The notes under the pieces are model-generated. The model was given only the letters and a program-made list of their open reading frames with translations. It was not told the DNA's origin and did not search any database. A stretch of DNA of 64,000 bases from positions 63,098,003-63,162,002 of the forward strand of contig OY755240.1 of NCBI GenBank assembly GCA_963576725.1. The letters are read 5' to 3'. Below are positions 21,881 to 32,495 of this stretch, piece by piece. Origin of the DNA: Azorinus chamasolen. Its lineage: Eukaryota; Mollusca; Bivalvia; Cardiida; Solecurtidae. A program made the position numbers and the translations under genes. The stretch's first letter is position 1. Every line of letters begins with the position of its first letter.

Positions 21881-22785
21881 CATTGAAAGGTTAACAAGGA
21901 AACGGTTATGACTTCATGTTCCTATGATCCGTAGGTATGTACTTATTGACATTTATATTCAAGAAGGTAAACTAACGAGAACTTGACTTTGTGATTTACG
22001 AACGACTTTCCCTGAATTGTAAAGTTTCAGGCCACACTTGAGTTTCTGTCAGCCGACATATGAGTAGTAACAAATGTATCCAGTTTGTATGAAATTTGTT
22101 AGTTCTACATAACGGTATTTATGCGACCGACAGACGAACGAAAGGCTTCTTGTCCCCAAATCTACATTTAAGTTCTTTTTATTGAGACCAATCTGATTTT
22201 ACTATTTTCTATCAAACATAATGTTAGCTATTGGATAATAACGGGTTTCATGTTTGTGACCTTGACCTTAGACCAAGTGACCCCATTACATCACATTTAA
22301 CTTTTAAAATGCATTGAAGAAATCAACTTGTGAAAATATGTTTCAGTGACTAAACATTATTAAGATATAGAATGCTAATTATTTTAATAGTTTACCCATT
22401 GTGACCTTGACCTTTAATTCATTGACCCAAAGTTCTATATGAACCGTCTACTTAATATGTTCCGTCATCTTATGATACACGAAGGCTCTATCAGACAGAA
22501 CAAACACAATATGTCCCATAATCTATCTGATAAGCAAAAGCTGTTATTTGTAAAGTGTGAATACTTCGTATGACCAATCTTCTTACATTATGTTTTTCTA
22601 CACTTTTGACATGTGACGTATACGTTTCTACTTTGTGGTGAGTTAGAAGTACAGAACGAAATTTTCTTAAATGTGTTACATATTTGTACGAATTTATCAC
22701 ACATGCGTGAGGAAAGCGTACGAAATTTTTACATTTGTGACATATTCATATGTGTGAAAATTATGGTTCAACATGCGTTGATATG
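21881..22785. other. AT-rich stretch with two GACCTTGACCTT words
   Basis: TTTGTGACCTTGACCTTAG (near 22253) and TTGTGACCTTGACCTTTAA (near 22400) are about 145 bp apart and suggest two decayed monomers of a tandem repeat with a GACAGACGAACG tract upstream. No gene was recognised. Confidence 0.5.
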
Positions 22786-23215
22786 TTATACCCTGACCTA
22801 GCCTCTCTTTCACGAACAGCTGGATCTGGATCTAACTTTTCTGACCGAATATACAGAGTAAAAACGTTAGGTAAAAATGATAACCTCACCTTTATTTTCT
22901 GCTCCAAAGTTAAAGAACTTAACATCCTGCTAATTCGAAGCAAATCGAACAATCAACTAACTTATGGAGTTCAACTTGATGTGTACCTTAATACAAGGAC
23001 CGCGCGTGCCTTTATCGTAATCTTTGTATAGTGTCACTATTAATGTTTGACCCAACGTTATAAACGTGCACACATATGTATTTTATACGCAGATGGAAAG
23101 AAACAAAACATATTTCAGTAGATGTTTGAATACAGGTTACGTACGTTCAACGAACTCACCTCATTTGAAAAGAAATGATATGTTTTTGGTTGAATAAAAA
23201 TAAAAGAAAACAGCA
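22785..23215. repeat. Dispersed ~420-bp repeat, inverted copy at 33070-33495
   Basis: Shared landmarks are CCGAATATACAGAGTAAAAA, AAAGTTAAAGAACTTAACATCCTGC, CAATCAACTAACTTATGGAGTTC and AGATGTTTGAATACAGGT, all present reversed in the second copy. Short frames here are not conserved as protein between copies. Family unknown. Confidence 0.75.
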
Positions 23216-23269
23216 GAACTAAGGTTCAATAGTATACCATAGTTTCATTGATAACACATTGACCCAAAT

Positions 23270-23580
23270 TTAACCCATTTCCCACATAGGCTATCCTGTG
23301 ACCAACCTTTTTGAATGAATATACTGAAAAGGCGCATTTACTAACAAAGGGGAAATTTAAAGAATTGTGTAGTTTTGGAAACATTGTGCTCACAGATTCT
23401 TTCTCTAGATACAGGACTGGTCTGAACAACCAAGGCAACATATATATTTTTATATACGTTTATAGTACAGTTATAATACAGGACTGTTAAAAGATACTAT
23501 TTTAAATACTCGCTTAAGATACATGCGTATTCTACTGGTCAACACACTGCTCACGTCACCCTGCATTTAATAACTGGAAA
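23270..23580. repeat. Type A MITE fragment and unassigned sequence
   Basis: TTTAACCCATTTCCCACATAGGC, GGTCACAG-type words and GAATTGTGTAGTTTTG correspond to the reversed outer part of type A units without the hairpin. The remainder shows nothing recognisable. Confidence 0.45.
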
Positions 23581-23583
23581 CTA

Positions 23584-23668
23584 CAGTAAAACCTCTCTAT
23601 AACGGCCACTAAATTACATCAAGTAGTTTGTGTTAAAGGCAGGTGGCCGCTTAAAGCACACACATAGT
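23584..23668. mobile_element. Truncated type C pogo-like MITE
   Basis: It starts TA-CAGTAAAACCTCTCTATAAC and runs through AGGCAGGTGGCCGCTTAAAGCA, then stops before the hairpin centre. Confidence 0.7.
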
Positions 23669-23712
23669 GTTTATACATGGGTCCTTATATCACGCTACTG
23701 GTTCCTTTGCTA

Positions 23713-23942
23713 TTAACCATTTCCCTGCTCTATATTTAGGCAAACTTTCAACACCTACTGAATATTCATTAACAAAATAGTTATAAAAATATGGAAGGTG
23801 GAACATTGTAGACATTTTAGAAAGTAAAAGAACGGATCGATCAAATTATATTAGCAAACAGAGCAGACTCTGATCATACGGCTCCTCTGGGTCTACTCTG
23901 TCTACAAATGAAAACACGTTTATATTTGAGGGAAGGGCTAAA
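23713..23942. repeat. Type E hairpin MITE, damaged
   Basis: TTAACCATTTCCCTGCTC at the left, AGCAAACAGAGCAGACTCTGATC and CTGGGTCTACTCTGTC as arms around a shortened GGCTCCT centre, and GAGGGAAGGGCTAA at the right. 23945-24440 downstream holds no recognisable feature. Confidence 0.7.
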
Positions 23943-24446
23943 ACACCCTCAAAGTAATGTACCTCCTCATACATGTAAGCTATGGGTCCCCGTAAACGCT
24001 AATGGCCATATTTAGTAGGCGCCAAACTGGACAGGGTCAAAGGACCAGACACGCCAGGGCCAAACCCATCTTAGGACTTGTAGTCACCAAAAACAAAATA
24101 GGAGTGGACTTTTCTAATTAAGCAGAGGAGTGAATGCAATGAAATAATTCCACGCGCACAAATTTAATGCAAACGTTACAGAACAGGGATGGGACCGGAC
24201 AGGGATAAATTCACAGTGTCTGTTGCATCCTGCAAAACTTCATTTCCAAACAGCTAGGTAAACCCTTCTCATTGAGTGTCAGTACCAGAATGAATGCACC
24301 ATAGTAAACACTAATGACCCCCTCTAACATCTTGGCTAAAATAGCTCTACTAAGGTAAATGACCAGGCAAGACAACCCCAATAAACATCTACAGTTAAAA
24401 TCAAAGTACTAAAAGTCCTGTTGGATTTGTGACATGAGGTAACGAG

Positions 24447-24676
24447 TTAACCCTTTCCTCCATAAAATACGTCCTTCTACGCCTCTGTAAAAGTCAATTT
24501 TTGAAACCATTGTGATAAATAAAGCATTTACTGCTAAGGAGCAAATGATCTATTTATCACAATGGATTCAGAACTACAAAATTCTAAAAATTTCATTTTC
24601 TCTAGTTAATGCTTCTTTTTGGTAGATTTGTTCAAAGAGGTTGGATCTAGAAAGAGCCGATGAGGGAATGGGTTAA
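24447..24676. mobile_element. Type A hairpin MITE, complete, TTAA-flanked
   Basis: TTAACCCTTTCCTCCATAAAA at the left; GATGAGGGAATGGGTTAA at the right. The hairpin AACCATTGTGATAAATAAAGC with its complement surrounds TTTACTGCTAAGGAGCAAAT. It is 230 bp including TTAA on both sides. Confidence 0.88.
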
Positions 24677-24737
24677 CCCATATCCGAGGACGTGATTATC
24701 ATATGCAAACCGACTGAAGTCTGTATAGAGCTGAGTA

Positions 24738-24778
24738 TGAATGAATGAATGAATGCATGAATGAATGAATGAATGACT
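24738..24778. repeat. GAAT tetranucleotide microsatellite
   Basis: Eight to nine near-perfect GAAT units with one GCAT variant. Confidence 0.9.
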
Positions 24779-24959
24779 AAGTAAATTGACTCCTTATTAG
24801 GATTCTGACAATTCAGATAAGCGAATCAAACTAATGTGTAACACATTACAATATTAACACTAATGTCCGAATAAAAAGAATATCAATCTGAAAAGTGAAA
24901 ACATGATTGTGGTCAGAATTGAACAAACAACGAAGGCTAAAGGAGTAGACTTTGGTAAA

Positions 24960-25205
24960 CGTTCTGTCTTGTCAGGTATACAAGCTTTAACCAATTCCCT
25001 TCTAGTGATACCTTTTGTCGCTTATGTTACAGTCAACTTTTGGAAACCATTGTGATAAATAGAGGAATTTCTCCTATAGAAGTAAATGCTCTATTTATCA
25101 CAATGATTTAAAAACTACACAATTCTGACTTTTAACGGAGGATCTTGCTGTCGGACCCCTATAACCACGGTGCGTACATTGCATTTGGATTCAGCTACGC
25201 TTCTA
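24960..25205. repeat. Type A hairpin MITE copy
   Basis: AACCATTGTGATAAATAGAGG and its complement flank TTTCTCCTATAGAAGTAAAT. It is immediately followed by another type A unit at the next TTAA. Confidence 0.72.
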
Positions 25206-25437
25206 TTAACCCTTTCCTCTATAAATACGCCTTTCTACGCCTATGTAAAATTAACTTTTTGTGACCATTGTGATAAATAGAGAATTTGCTCCTAAGGAGC
25301 AAATGCTCTATTTATCACAATGGTTTCAGAACTACAAAATTCTAAAATGTTCCTTTCCTCGATTAAATGATCCTTTTTGGGTAGATTTCTATTCAAACAT
25401 GTTGGGTCTAAAAATAGTTCATGAGGAAATGGGTTAA
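25206..25437. mobile_element. Type A hairpin MITE, complete
   Basis: TTAACCCTTTCCTCTATAAAT at the left; CATGAGGAAATGGGTTAA at the right. The hairpin ACCATTGTGATAAATAGAG and complement surround GAATTTGCTCCTAAGGAGC. It shares its right TTAA with a type E remnant (25434-25593). Confidence 0.87.
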
Positions 25438-25593
25438 AGCAGTGAATATTTATAATGACAGTATGACAAAGGGATTGTTTATCATGACAGAAACTACAGA
25501 ATCGGATCTATAATTAATTCACACGCAAATAGAGCGGACACTGATCAGACGGCTTCTGTTTGAAAAGGCAATAAATGTGGAGTAAAAGGTTAA
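25434..25593. repeat. Type E MITE remnant sharing a TTAA
   Basis: After the shared TTAA it reads ATTTATAATGACAG, GACAGAAACTACAGAATC and AGAGCGGACACTGATCAGACGGC, then lacks the second hairpin arm and ends AGTAAAAGGTTAA. 25600-26180 downstream has no recognisable feature. Confidence 0.65.
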
Positions 25594-26186
25594 AATACAG
25601 TAGACCGAAATTTGACTTGAAATAATTCTAAGATGGATAATCACCATTTACTTATTCAAGGACTTTGTTACTAAAACGGGTAATGGCTATAAATGCATCC
25701 ATTGATCAATATTGCACTGTTCGATAAAAATAAAATACTTATCCGAACTGCACACAAGAAAAAGAATTTCTTGCAAAACGTCGTCGCAAAATGAAAATTC
25801 GATTCGATCAAAATTCGTATTCAGAGGAGACTTATACATCAGATTACATGTCAGTTTAAAAGGGGTTACGTAGGTAGAATATGACCGCAAAACAGAGCAA
25901 GCAGACGTGCACACCGAACATATCCAGACCAGACCTTGCGTTCAATTGCTAATCTCGGTCTACTATGTTTGTTGCTCAACAGAAAACAAAGGACTGAAGC
26001 GCTCTGACTAATATTGGTCAAACGTTTATGCAAACTTATTAAGATGAAATATTTACAACTTTATTCCATGAATATACATGTCAGAAATAATGCATGTTTG
26101 AATTCTAATTAGCTTAATAGTATCTATGGTTGTAGATGAACAGGCTTAATGTTGGCCCTGACTAAAGCTGCAGTCAAATCTATATA

Positions 26187-26391
26187 CAGTAAAATCCTCT
26201 TTATAACGACCACTAGATTACATCAAGTATTTTGCGTTAAAGGCAGGTGGCTGCTTAAAGCAACGTGGAAGTAAAACAGAACGCTCCTATAGGATCGTTC
26301 TGTTTTACTTTCACCTTGCTTTAAGTAGCCACCTGCCCAAAACACCAACTAACTAACACAATTAAGTGGTCGTTATAGAGAGGTTTTACTG
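26187..26391. mobile_element. Type C pogo-like hairpin MITE, complete
   Basis: CAGTAAAATCCTCTTTATAAC to GTTATAGAGAGGTTTTACTG with TA on both sides. The interior is a near-perfect hairpin centred on ACGCTCCTATAGGATCGT. The next element begins at the TA at its right edge. Confidence 0.88.
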
Positions 26392-26393
26392 TA

Positions 26394-26621
26394 CAGTAAA
26401 AAGTTCGATACTACGAAGAGTAAAATCTCGATACTGCGAACACTCAAACAAGTACCATTATTGATTTTTAACACAAGTGGCAGCTTAATGCAGGGTGAAA
26501 GTCATGCAGAAAGCTCATCTGGGAGCTTTCTGCGAGACATTCATCCTACTTTTAGCAGGCACCTGCCTGCAAAGACATAAAGTCTTTATTACTAAAGTTT
26601 CGTAGAATCGAGTCTTTTCTG
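26394..26621. mobile_element. Second pogo-like MITE abutting the first
   Basis: CAGTAAAAAGTTCGATACTAC and GTAGAATCGAGTCTTTTCTG form the TIRs, with TA flanks at 26392-26393 (shared with the preceding element) and 26622-26623. The hairpin GGCAGCTTAATGCAGGGTGAAAG centres on AGCTCATCTGGGAGCT. Same type B class as 276-478 but with different terminal sequence. Confidence 0.8.
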
Positions 26622-26629
26622 TAATTCTA

Positions 26630-26971
26630 TAAGCAAACGTGATAGACCCTGATCAGACGACTCCTATAGGAACTGTCTGTATTGGGTCTACTCTGTTTGC
26701 AAATGCGTAGAAAAGCGTATCCTATAGGAGCCGTCTGATCTGGGTCTACTCTGTTTGTAAAGGCATAGAAAGGCGTATCATATAGGAGCCGTCTGATCTT
26801 GGTCTACTCTGTTTGAAAAGACGTAGAAAGGCGTATCCTAAAGGAACCATCTGTTCTGGGTCTGCTGTGGTTGCAAAGGCATAGAAAGGCGTATCCTATA
26901 GTAGCCGTCTGATCTGGGTATACTCTGTTCAGAAATGCGTAGAAAGGTGTATTTATGGAGTAAAGGGTTAA
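26630..26971. repeat. Minisatellite of half-hairpins (type E)
   Basis: After one type E hairpin, a ~62-bp unit (GCGTAGAAAGGCGTATCCTA, TAGGAGCCGTCTGATC, GGGTCTACTCTGTTTG) repeats about four to five times in tandem. Only the right arm plus flank is amplified. The block ends GTAAAGGGTTAA, whose TTAA (26968-26971) also begins the next sequence, TTAACCCTTCTCC. Confidence 0.82.
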
Positions 26972-27229
26972 CCCTTCTCCCGATAAGCGCCACATGACTG
27001 GTTTTGAAAATAAAAAGATAAAAATAAAACCCAACCACTTTGATCAAGATAAGCCATCAAGTAATTCTACGTCTCGCCAGTATTCAGGCTGTTTGACACT
27101 CGGTCAAATTTTCGCATCAAAAATATAAACAAAATGGAGAAAAAAAACCAATGCACTAGCGTTTGAGCAGACAATGGCACAGCTAGCGATACGGTCTTGC
27201 GCATGTGCGTAACATCAAACTGAAAGGTG

Positions 27230-27545
27230 AAAACATCATTGTGGCCAAAATGGAACAAACATCGAAGGCTAAGGGCTAGACTTTGAATAAAGATTTGTCT
27301 TCTCATGTACATTTAAGCTTTAATTCAATCCCTCATATTGACGCCTTTTGGCGGCTCTGTAACAGTAACATTTTCAAACCATTGTGATAAAGACAGCATT
27401 TGCACCTATAGGAGCAAATGGTCTATTTTTTCACAATGGTTTAAAAACTACATACTTTTTAATTGTCCCGGGGGCATGCCCTCGGACTCAGCTACTGTTC
27501 CTACTTTACATTTGGATGGCCCCTGCCAGCTATGATCAGCAATAT
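27230..27545. repeat. Type A MITE with flanks, uninterrupted
   Basis: Same order as 1-275 plus 481-500: GAACAAACATCGAAGGCTAAG, GCCTTTTGGCGGCTCTGTAAC, hairpin CCATTTGC-type arms, CCCGGGGGCATGCCCTCGGAC, then ACTTTACATTTGG. It lacks the type B insertion found in the 1-690 copy. Confidence 0.75.
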
Positions 27546-27957
27546 CTGCATATGAAACATATCAGGCGCCAAAAGGGTTATAGAACAAATATTACATCTC
27601 TTTTGTATGACTGTTATAGAGAGGTCGAATGTCCTTGATGATGACGTCACTTTGTTACATTTAGCATTGCACATATGTGATATACATGTACATCGTAGGA
27701 AGTCCTATCAAACACACTTTGTAATGTATACAGAGGTCGAGATAAAATGCATACATTAAAACATTTTCAAGAATAATTTCGTTATTTTGACAACTAATCC
27801 TATGTTGTGACTTGCGAATACTCTTAAGAATCGTTTCGAACAGACGATTCTATAGAATGTTCACAACATTGGTTTGGGTGGGGAACGGACGATTTTAATA
27901 TTTAAGTATGCGTCTGAAACGTTGACGTTGTCGTAAGGCCGGAAGTAAGGCCTACCA

Positions 27958-28515
27958 TTACCGTCCGGCCTTGACGTGTCTTATGACTAACCCGAAACTC
28001 AAGTTGATTTTGAAGGCACGGTTCTGACGGTCGTAGATCCCTTGAAAGGCTTCTCCTATATCCGATACGGTCATGCCGGGTAACATGTGACCATTGTAGA
28101 TTAAGTCGACCGGACATTTCCTGTATATCTCCAAAATCAGGTTTGTGTACGTTCGGTAGCAGACCCGCAAATCTTCATCGACGGAGCCATCGGTGATTAT
28201 CCAAGGGTTTTCTCCTTCCCGGAACGGGGTTAAGCCCAAGCCCACCTGATAATGTTGATTCATGTTATGGGCGTGTAGCGACTATCTGTCGTCGAACCGA
28301 ACCGGGCACCGGCGGTATCGGTAGACGTTAGGCCCGGTTGTTGGGATTTTCGGACTTCGGGATTGGTGGTGGCGGGCGTTGCACGAACCTGCAATTCGTT
28401 GGCGTATGCGAACTCGACCTGACAGCGACGGCATATGTAAGCTTCTACTCCAGAACTTCCTGCGGACTTTGGGGATGCTGCCCGTCGTGTCAGGCGTCGG
28501 AATGCCGGTTTAACT
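27958..28515 (-). pseudogene. Decayed coding block, downstream part, family unknown
   Basis: Two consecutive minus-strand frames are readable. The first (about 28515 to 28265) includes YICRRCQVEFAYANELQV, a CxxC segment resembling a degenerate zinc finger. The second (28263 to 27958, 101 codons) reads MNQHYQVGLGLTPFREGENP to FKINLSFGLVIRHVKAGR. The frames are separated by a TGA just before the second Met. Base composition is clearly GC-richer than the surroundings. I do not recognise the family; both pieces may come from one protein of a mobile element. Confidence 0.45.
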
Positions 28516-28818
28516 TTGTTTTATTTTCCGTTGAAACTCCAGTTCTCTGGCCAACTTTAATGTCAAATCACACGAGACTGAGACTTTCCTCGCGTAGGCA
28601 GCTTGGTTGTGTTGTAGTTTTAGCTTCCTGGTAAATGATTTCCCTTATGGCGTACATACGTAGTTTTCATTCTCGTGAAGGCCTTGGACGCGTTGTGTTA
28701 AGTTACGTTTATAAGTAGACATTTCCCTGCACTGTTAACCGTGTAAATGAATGGACACATTATTGAGTACATTTAACGTGTAATAAATGATAGGTATATA
28801 ATACCACTTACATCCCCC

Positions 28819-28935
28819 TTAGGAAGGAAGGAAGGAAGGAAGGAAGGGAAGGAAGGAATGAATGAAGGGAAACGTGAGAGGGAGGGAGGGAGGGAGAGAA
28901 GGAAGGAGGGAAAGGAGAAAGGAACGAAGGAACTT
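28819..28935. repeat. GGAA/GGGA microsatellite
   Basis: GGAA units from about 28822, passing to AGGGAGGG and GAAAGGA tracts. It interrupts the GC-richer coding block; frames across it are artefacts. Confidence 0.88.
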
Positions 28936-28944
28936 ACGAATCTG

Positions 28945-29265
28945 GTGGATTCGAGGAATTTCTAAGAAGCCGTCATCATCCTGTTTTGCCGGTAGGGTAT
29001 CGGCTACCGTTTTGCTTACGGCGATTTTCTCTGGAGATCGCAAAAATAGGAGTTAGGACATCGGCATCTACCGCGGACCACGTGACTGGGGAACCGGGCG
29101 CTAGGATGTACTTTAGCGCGAGCAATTCAATCAGGATCTCTTGCGTGTAAGGGTGATGCCGTAAGTGGCGGAGAAATTTTGAAAGTTGTCCACGCTGACG
29201 CCTCCCCGAAGCAAAGTTTGTACTACTAGATCCATGATATTTAATAATCCAGCCAATTTTCCCAG
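28945..29265 (-). pseudogene. Decayed coding block, upstream part, family unknown
   Basis: The minus strand reads MDLVVQTLLRGGVSVDNFQN, then ATYGITLTRK, a frame change, EILIELLALKYILAPGSPVT and WSAVDADVLTPIFAISRENR. Strong codon-like structure with a shift and internal stops suggests a former protein exon oriented like 28515-27958. The GGAA microsatellite lies between the two. Family not recognised. Confidence 0.4.
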
Positions 29266-29449
29266 TCGCCGGGATTACTCGTGGGACAACGCAAGGAACC
29301 GATTTGGTTGTTACGATCGACTCTCAAGAAACAGGGCATAATTTCCTCTGTAATAGAGAACGAAATTTGTTTTCTTTGGAATATAAGGGGGCTAGAGAGA
29401 GAAACGCCGGCTTAACGTGTCCATTGCAGCCTTTGTTTTCATTTTCAAT

Positions 29450-29545
29450 TATTATTATTATGCCTGTCCCATTATACTGGGGAGACATTTTTTGTACGTG
29501 GCGTCCGTCTGTCCGCCCGTCTGTCTGTCCGTCTGCTCGTCTGTA
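29450..29545 (-). repeat. Terminal hairpin and gacaga tract of a tandem-repeat element
   Basis: On the minus strand a GGACAGACAGACGGGC tract is followed by AAAAAATGTCTCCC and the hairpin partner GGGACAGGCAT. This is the same 3'-end design as at 54330-54412 and 32405-32495. Any monomers would lie at 29546-29740. Confidence 0.5.
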
Positions 29546-30348
29546 TTCCTGATTTTAATTTGTCCGCGCGGTTTTTCCAAAACCTTTGGTCGGATTTTCA
29601 TGAAACTTCATAGGATTGATCAGCCTAGTTGTGCATATCTTATTCCTGTTCCGGTTCAATGATTTTGGAATTTTGAATGGAACATTTTGTCCGCGCAACT
29701 CTGCCCAACTGTCCGCACTGTACTGCTGTAGTGTCCAGTTTAACATATAGAATCTATGATATATTTGAGTATGTACCTTTATCTGTTAAATATCAAAATC
29801 TGTTAAATATTAAGATCTGTCCTTTCTCCATTAAAACCTTTGTTGTCACCGCTCTTTAGAATCCTCTCTTCAAGACAATTCCAAAAAGTGGTCACAACAT
29901 AAGGTTTGGTGGAGAAATAATGGAGATATTCTTGAAAATGTTTTAATGTATGCATCTTATCTCGACCTCTGTGTACATTACAAAGTATGTTTGATACGGC
30001 TATCTATGATGTATATCACATATGTGTCCTGCTAAATGTATCAAACTGACGTCATCGTCAAGGACATTCAAAAGAGAAATAATCATTTATTTTGTTCTAT
30101 AACCCTATTGCGTCTAATATGTTTCATTTGCTGAGAGTATCGTCTGCTTTGGGTTTTAAAGTGGCGTTTTCATCAATGTCTTTTAATAATATATTCAGTG
30201 TCAAACAGTTTGAATCTTTGGGAGACGCTGAGTTACACATGTTCTTTTATTTTCTTTTATTTTCAAATGCCAATCAGGCGGCACTTATTAACTTATTAAG
30301 AATTGTTTTTGCAAAAGACAGTGCCCGTGTGTCCCACCTCCAAAGGGT

Positions 30349-30585
30349 TTAACCCTTTCGGTGCCAAATTACTAATGTTCGCCCGGAATGCAATTTTTGA
30401 TAAGTAAGGAAATGAGATAAATGAATGCAAATTTCAAAGGAATAAAACGCAGATATAGAAGAAGAGTTTGAGACAAAAAGACAAAAAGTGAAGTCCCTGA
30501 TCAGACACCGCCTTGAATTTATGCGACATCGGTGCTATATAAACTAATGTCTGACAGGAGCATGATCGAATCCAAATGTAAAGTA
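30349..30585. repeat. Type D MITE fragment
   Basis: TTAACCCTTTCGGTGCCAAAT start, then GAGACAAAAAGACAAAAAGTG and GTCCCTGATCAGACACCGCC. The hairpin has lost most of one arm. It then joins GCGACATCGGTGCTATATAAAC as in the reversed 481-560. Confidence 0.65.
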
Positions 30586-30790
30586 CAGTAAAACCCCGCT
30601 AATGCGACCGCTTAATGAATAAACATGGGTGTCTTTATAAGCAGGTGGTTTCTTAATACAGGACAAAAGTAATGCAGAAAGCTCCTCTAGGAGCTTTCTG
30701 CATTACTTTTGTCCTGCATTAAGCTACCACCTGCATATAGCACCCAGAATTATACCTCTTTTAGGTGGTCGCATTAGTGGAACTTTACTG
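30586..30790. mobile_element. Type B pogo-like MITE, inverted copy
   Basis: It begins CAGTAAAACCCCGCTAATGC and ends GCATTAGTGGAACTTTACTG. The hairpin GCAGGTGGTTTCTTAATAC and complement surround AGCTCCTCTAGGAGCT. It is the reverse complement of 276-478 in the same host context. Confidence 0.82.
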
Positions 30791-30867
30791 TGTACGCACC
30801 TTAGCTGGAGTCCCAGGACATGCTCCCCCGGGAAAACTTAGAAGTGTGTAGTTTTGAAACCATTGTG

Positions 30868-32495
30868 AACAAGATGTGTTTGTGAAACACTATGCCCCCT
30901 CGATATGATATTTGACCCTAAGGGATGACCTTGATCTTGACATGTCACCCCTCAAACTGTGCAGCTTCATGAGGTGCACATGCATATCACATATCAAGTC
31001 TGTATCTCTACTGGTTCAAAAGTTATGACCAATGTTAAAGTTGGTGACCTTTGACCATGAAGGATGACCTTGACCTTGACATGTTCCCCTCAAACTGTGC
31101 AGCCAAATGAGAAACACACATATACCAACTATCAAGTCTGTATCTCTACTGGTTCAAAAGTTATGGCAAATGTTATAGTCGGTGACCTTTGACCCTGAAA
31201 GATGACCTTGACCTTTAAATGTCATCCCCAAAATGTGCAGCTTCATGAGATACACATGCATACCAAATATCAAGACTTTATCTCTAATGGTTCAAAAGTT
31301 ATGGCCAATTTGAAGTTGGTGACCTTTGACCCTGAAGGATGACCTTGACATTTCACCCCTCACACTGTGCAGCTTCATGAGATACACAAGCATGCCACAT
31401 ATCAAGTCTCTATCTGTACTGGTTCAAAAGTTATGGCCAATGTTAAAGTCAGTGATTTGACCCATGTTTGACCTCTGCCCTTTGAGGATGACCTTGACCT
31501 TGACATGTCACCTCTCAAAATGTGCGACTTTATGAGATACATTTGCATGCCAAATATCAAGTCTCTATCTGTACTTGCTTAAAAGTTATGACCAACGTTA
31601 AAGTCAGTGATTTGACCCATGTGTTTGACCTCTGACCTTTAAAGATGACCTTGACCTTGACATGTCACCACTCAAAATGTGCCGCTTTATGAGATACATA
31701 TGCACGCCAAATATCAAGTCACTAGCTATACTGGCTCAAAAGTTATGACCAATGTTAAAGTTACAGACAAAGAAACAGACAATTTGACCTTTGACCTGAA
31801 AGATGACCTTGACCTTGACATTTCACCCCTCAAAATGTGCAGCTTCATGAGATACACATGCATGCCAAATATCAAGTCTCTATCTCTACTGGTCCAAAAG
31901 TTATGGCCAATGTTAAAGTCGGTGAATTGACCCATATATTTGACCTCTGACCTTGAAGGATGACCTTGACCTTGACATGTCACCCCTCAAAATGTGCGGC
32001 TTTATGAGATACATATACATACCAAATATCAAGTCTCTATCTGTACTGGCTCAAATGTTATGACCAATGTTAAGGTTGCGTTAAAGTTACAGACAATAAA
32101 CAGACAATTTGACCTTTGACCCTGAAGGATGACCTTGACCTTGACATGTCACCGTTCAAAATGTGCGGCTTCATGAGATACACAAGCATGCCAAATATCA
32201 AATCTCTATCTCAACTGGTCTAAAAGTTATGGCCAATGTTAAAGTCGGTGATTTGACCCATATATTTGACCTCTGACCTTGAATGATGACCTTGACCTTG
32301 ACATTTCACCCCTCATAATGTGCGGCTTAATGAGATACATATGCATACCAAATATCAAGTCTCTATCTGTACTGGCTCAAAAGTTATGACCAATGTTAAA
32401 GTTGCTGACAAACAAACAGACAAACAGACAAACAGACAAACAAACAGACAGGGCAAAAACAATATGCCCCCCAGATTTGATCTGGGGGGCATAAT
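30868..32495 (+). mobile_element. Tandem-monomer (pearl/Helentron-like) element, copy 1
   Basis: The 5' end is AACAAGATGTGTTTGTGAAAC then ACTATGCCCCCTCGATATG. The body is about ten monomers of 150-180 bp with CTACTGGTTCAAAAGTTATGG, CCAATGTTAAAGT, TGACCTTTGACC and GATGACCTTGACCTTGACATG. The 3' end is a gacaaacaaacagac microsatellite, GGGCAAAAACAATATG and a hairpin ATGCCCCCCAGAT / ATCTGGGGGGCAT. It lies inside a type A hairpin: ACCATTGTG is before it and AAAATATACCATTTGCTCC after it. No protein is encoded. Central tandem repeats, microsatellite and 3' hairpin resemble bivalve pearl and Helentron-derived elements; the assignment is inference. Confidence 0.8.

Larger units (their letters stand above)
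27553..30126. mobile_element. Possible TIR element with ~300-bp inverted repeats
   Basis: Left arm 27553-27870 and right arm 29838-30126 are reverse complements: ATGAAACATAT / ATATGTTTCAT, GGGTTATAGAACAAA / TTTGTTCTATAACCC, GAATGTCCTTGATGATGACG / CGTCATCGTCAAGGACATTC, CATACATTAAAACATTTTCAAG and complement. Inner parts of both arms carry GTTGTGAC and GATTCTA words of the type G hairpin. Between the arms lies a GC-richer decayed coding block and a gacaga-type tail. No transposase was identified and no target duplication could be established. Confidence 0.6.

Noticed and set aside
28338..28634. 98-codon plus-strand frame rich in Cys and Gly
   Set aside because: The minus strand here shows better codon-like content continuous with neighbouring frames; the plus frame is likely its shadow.
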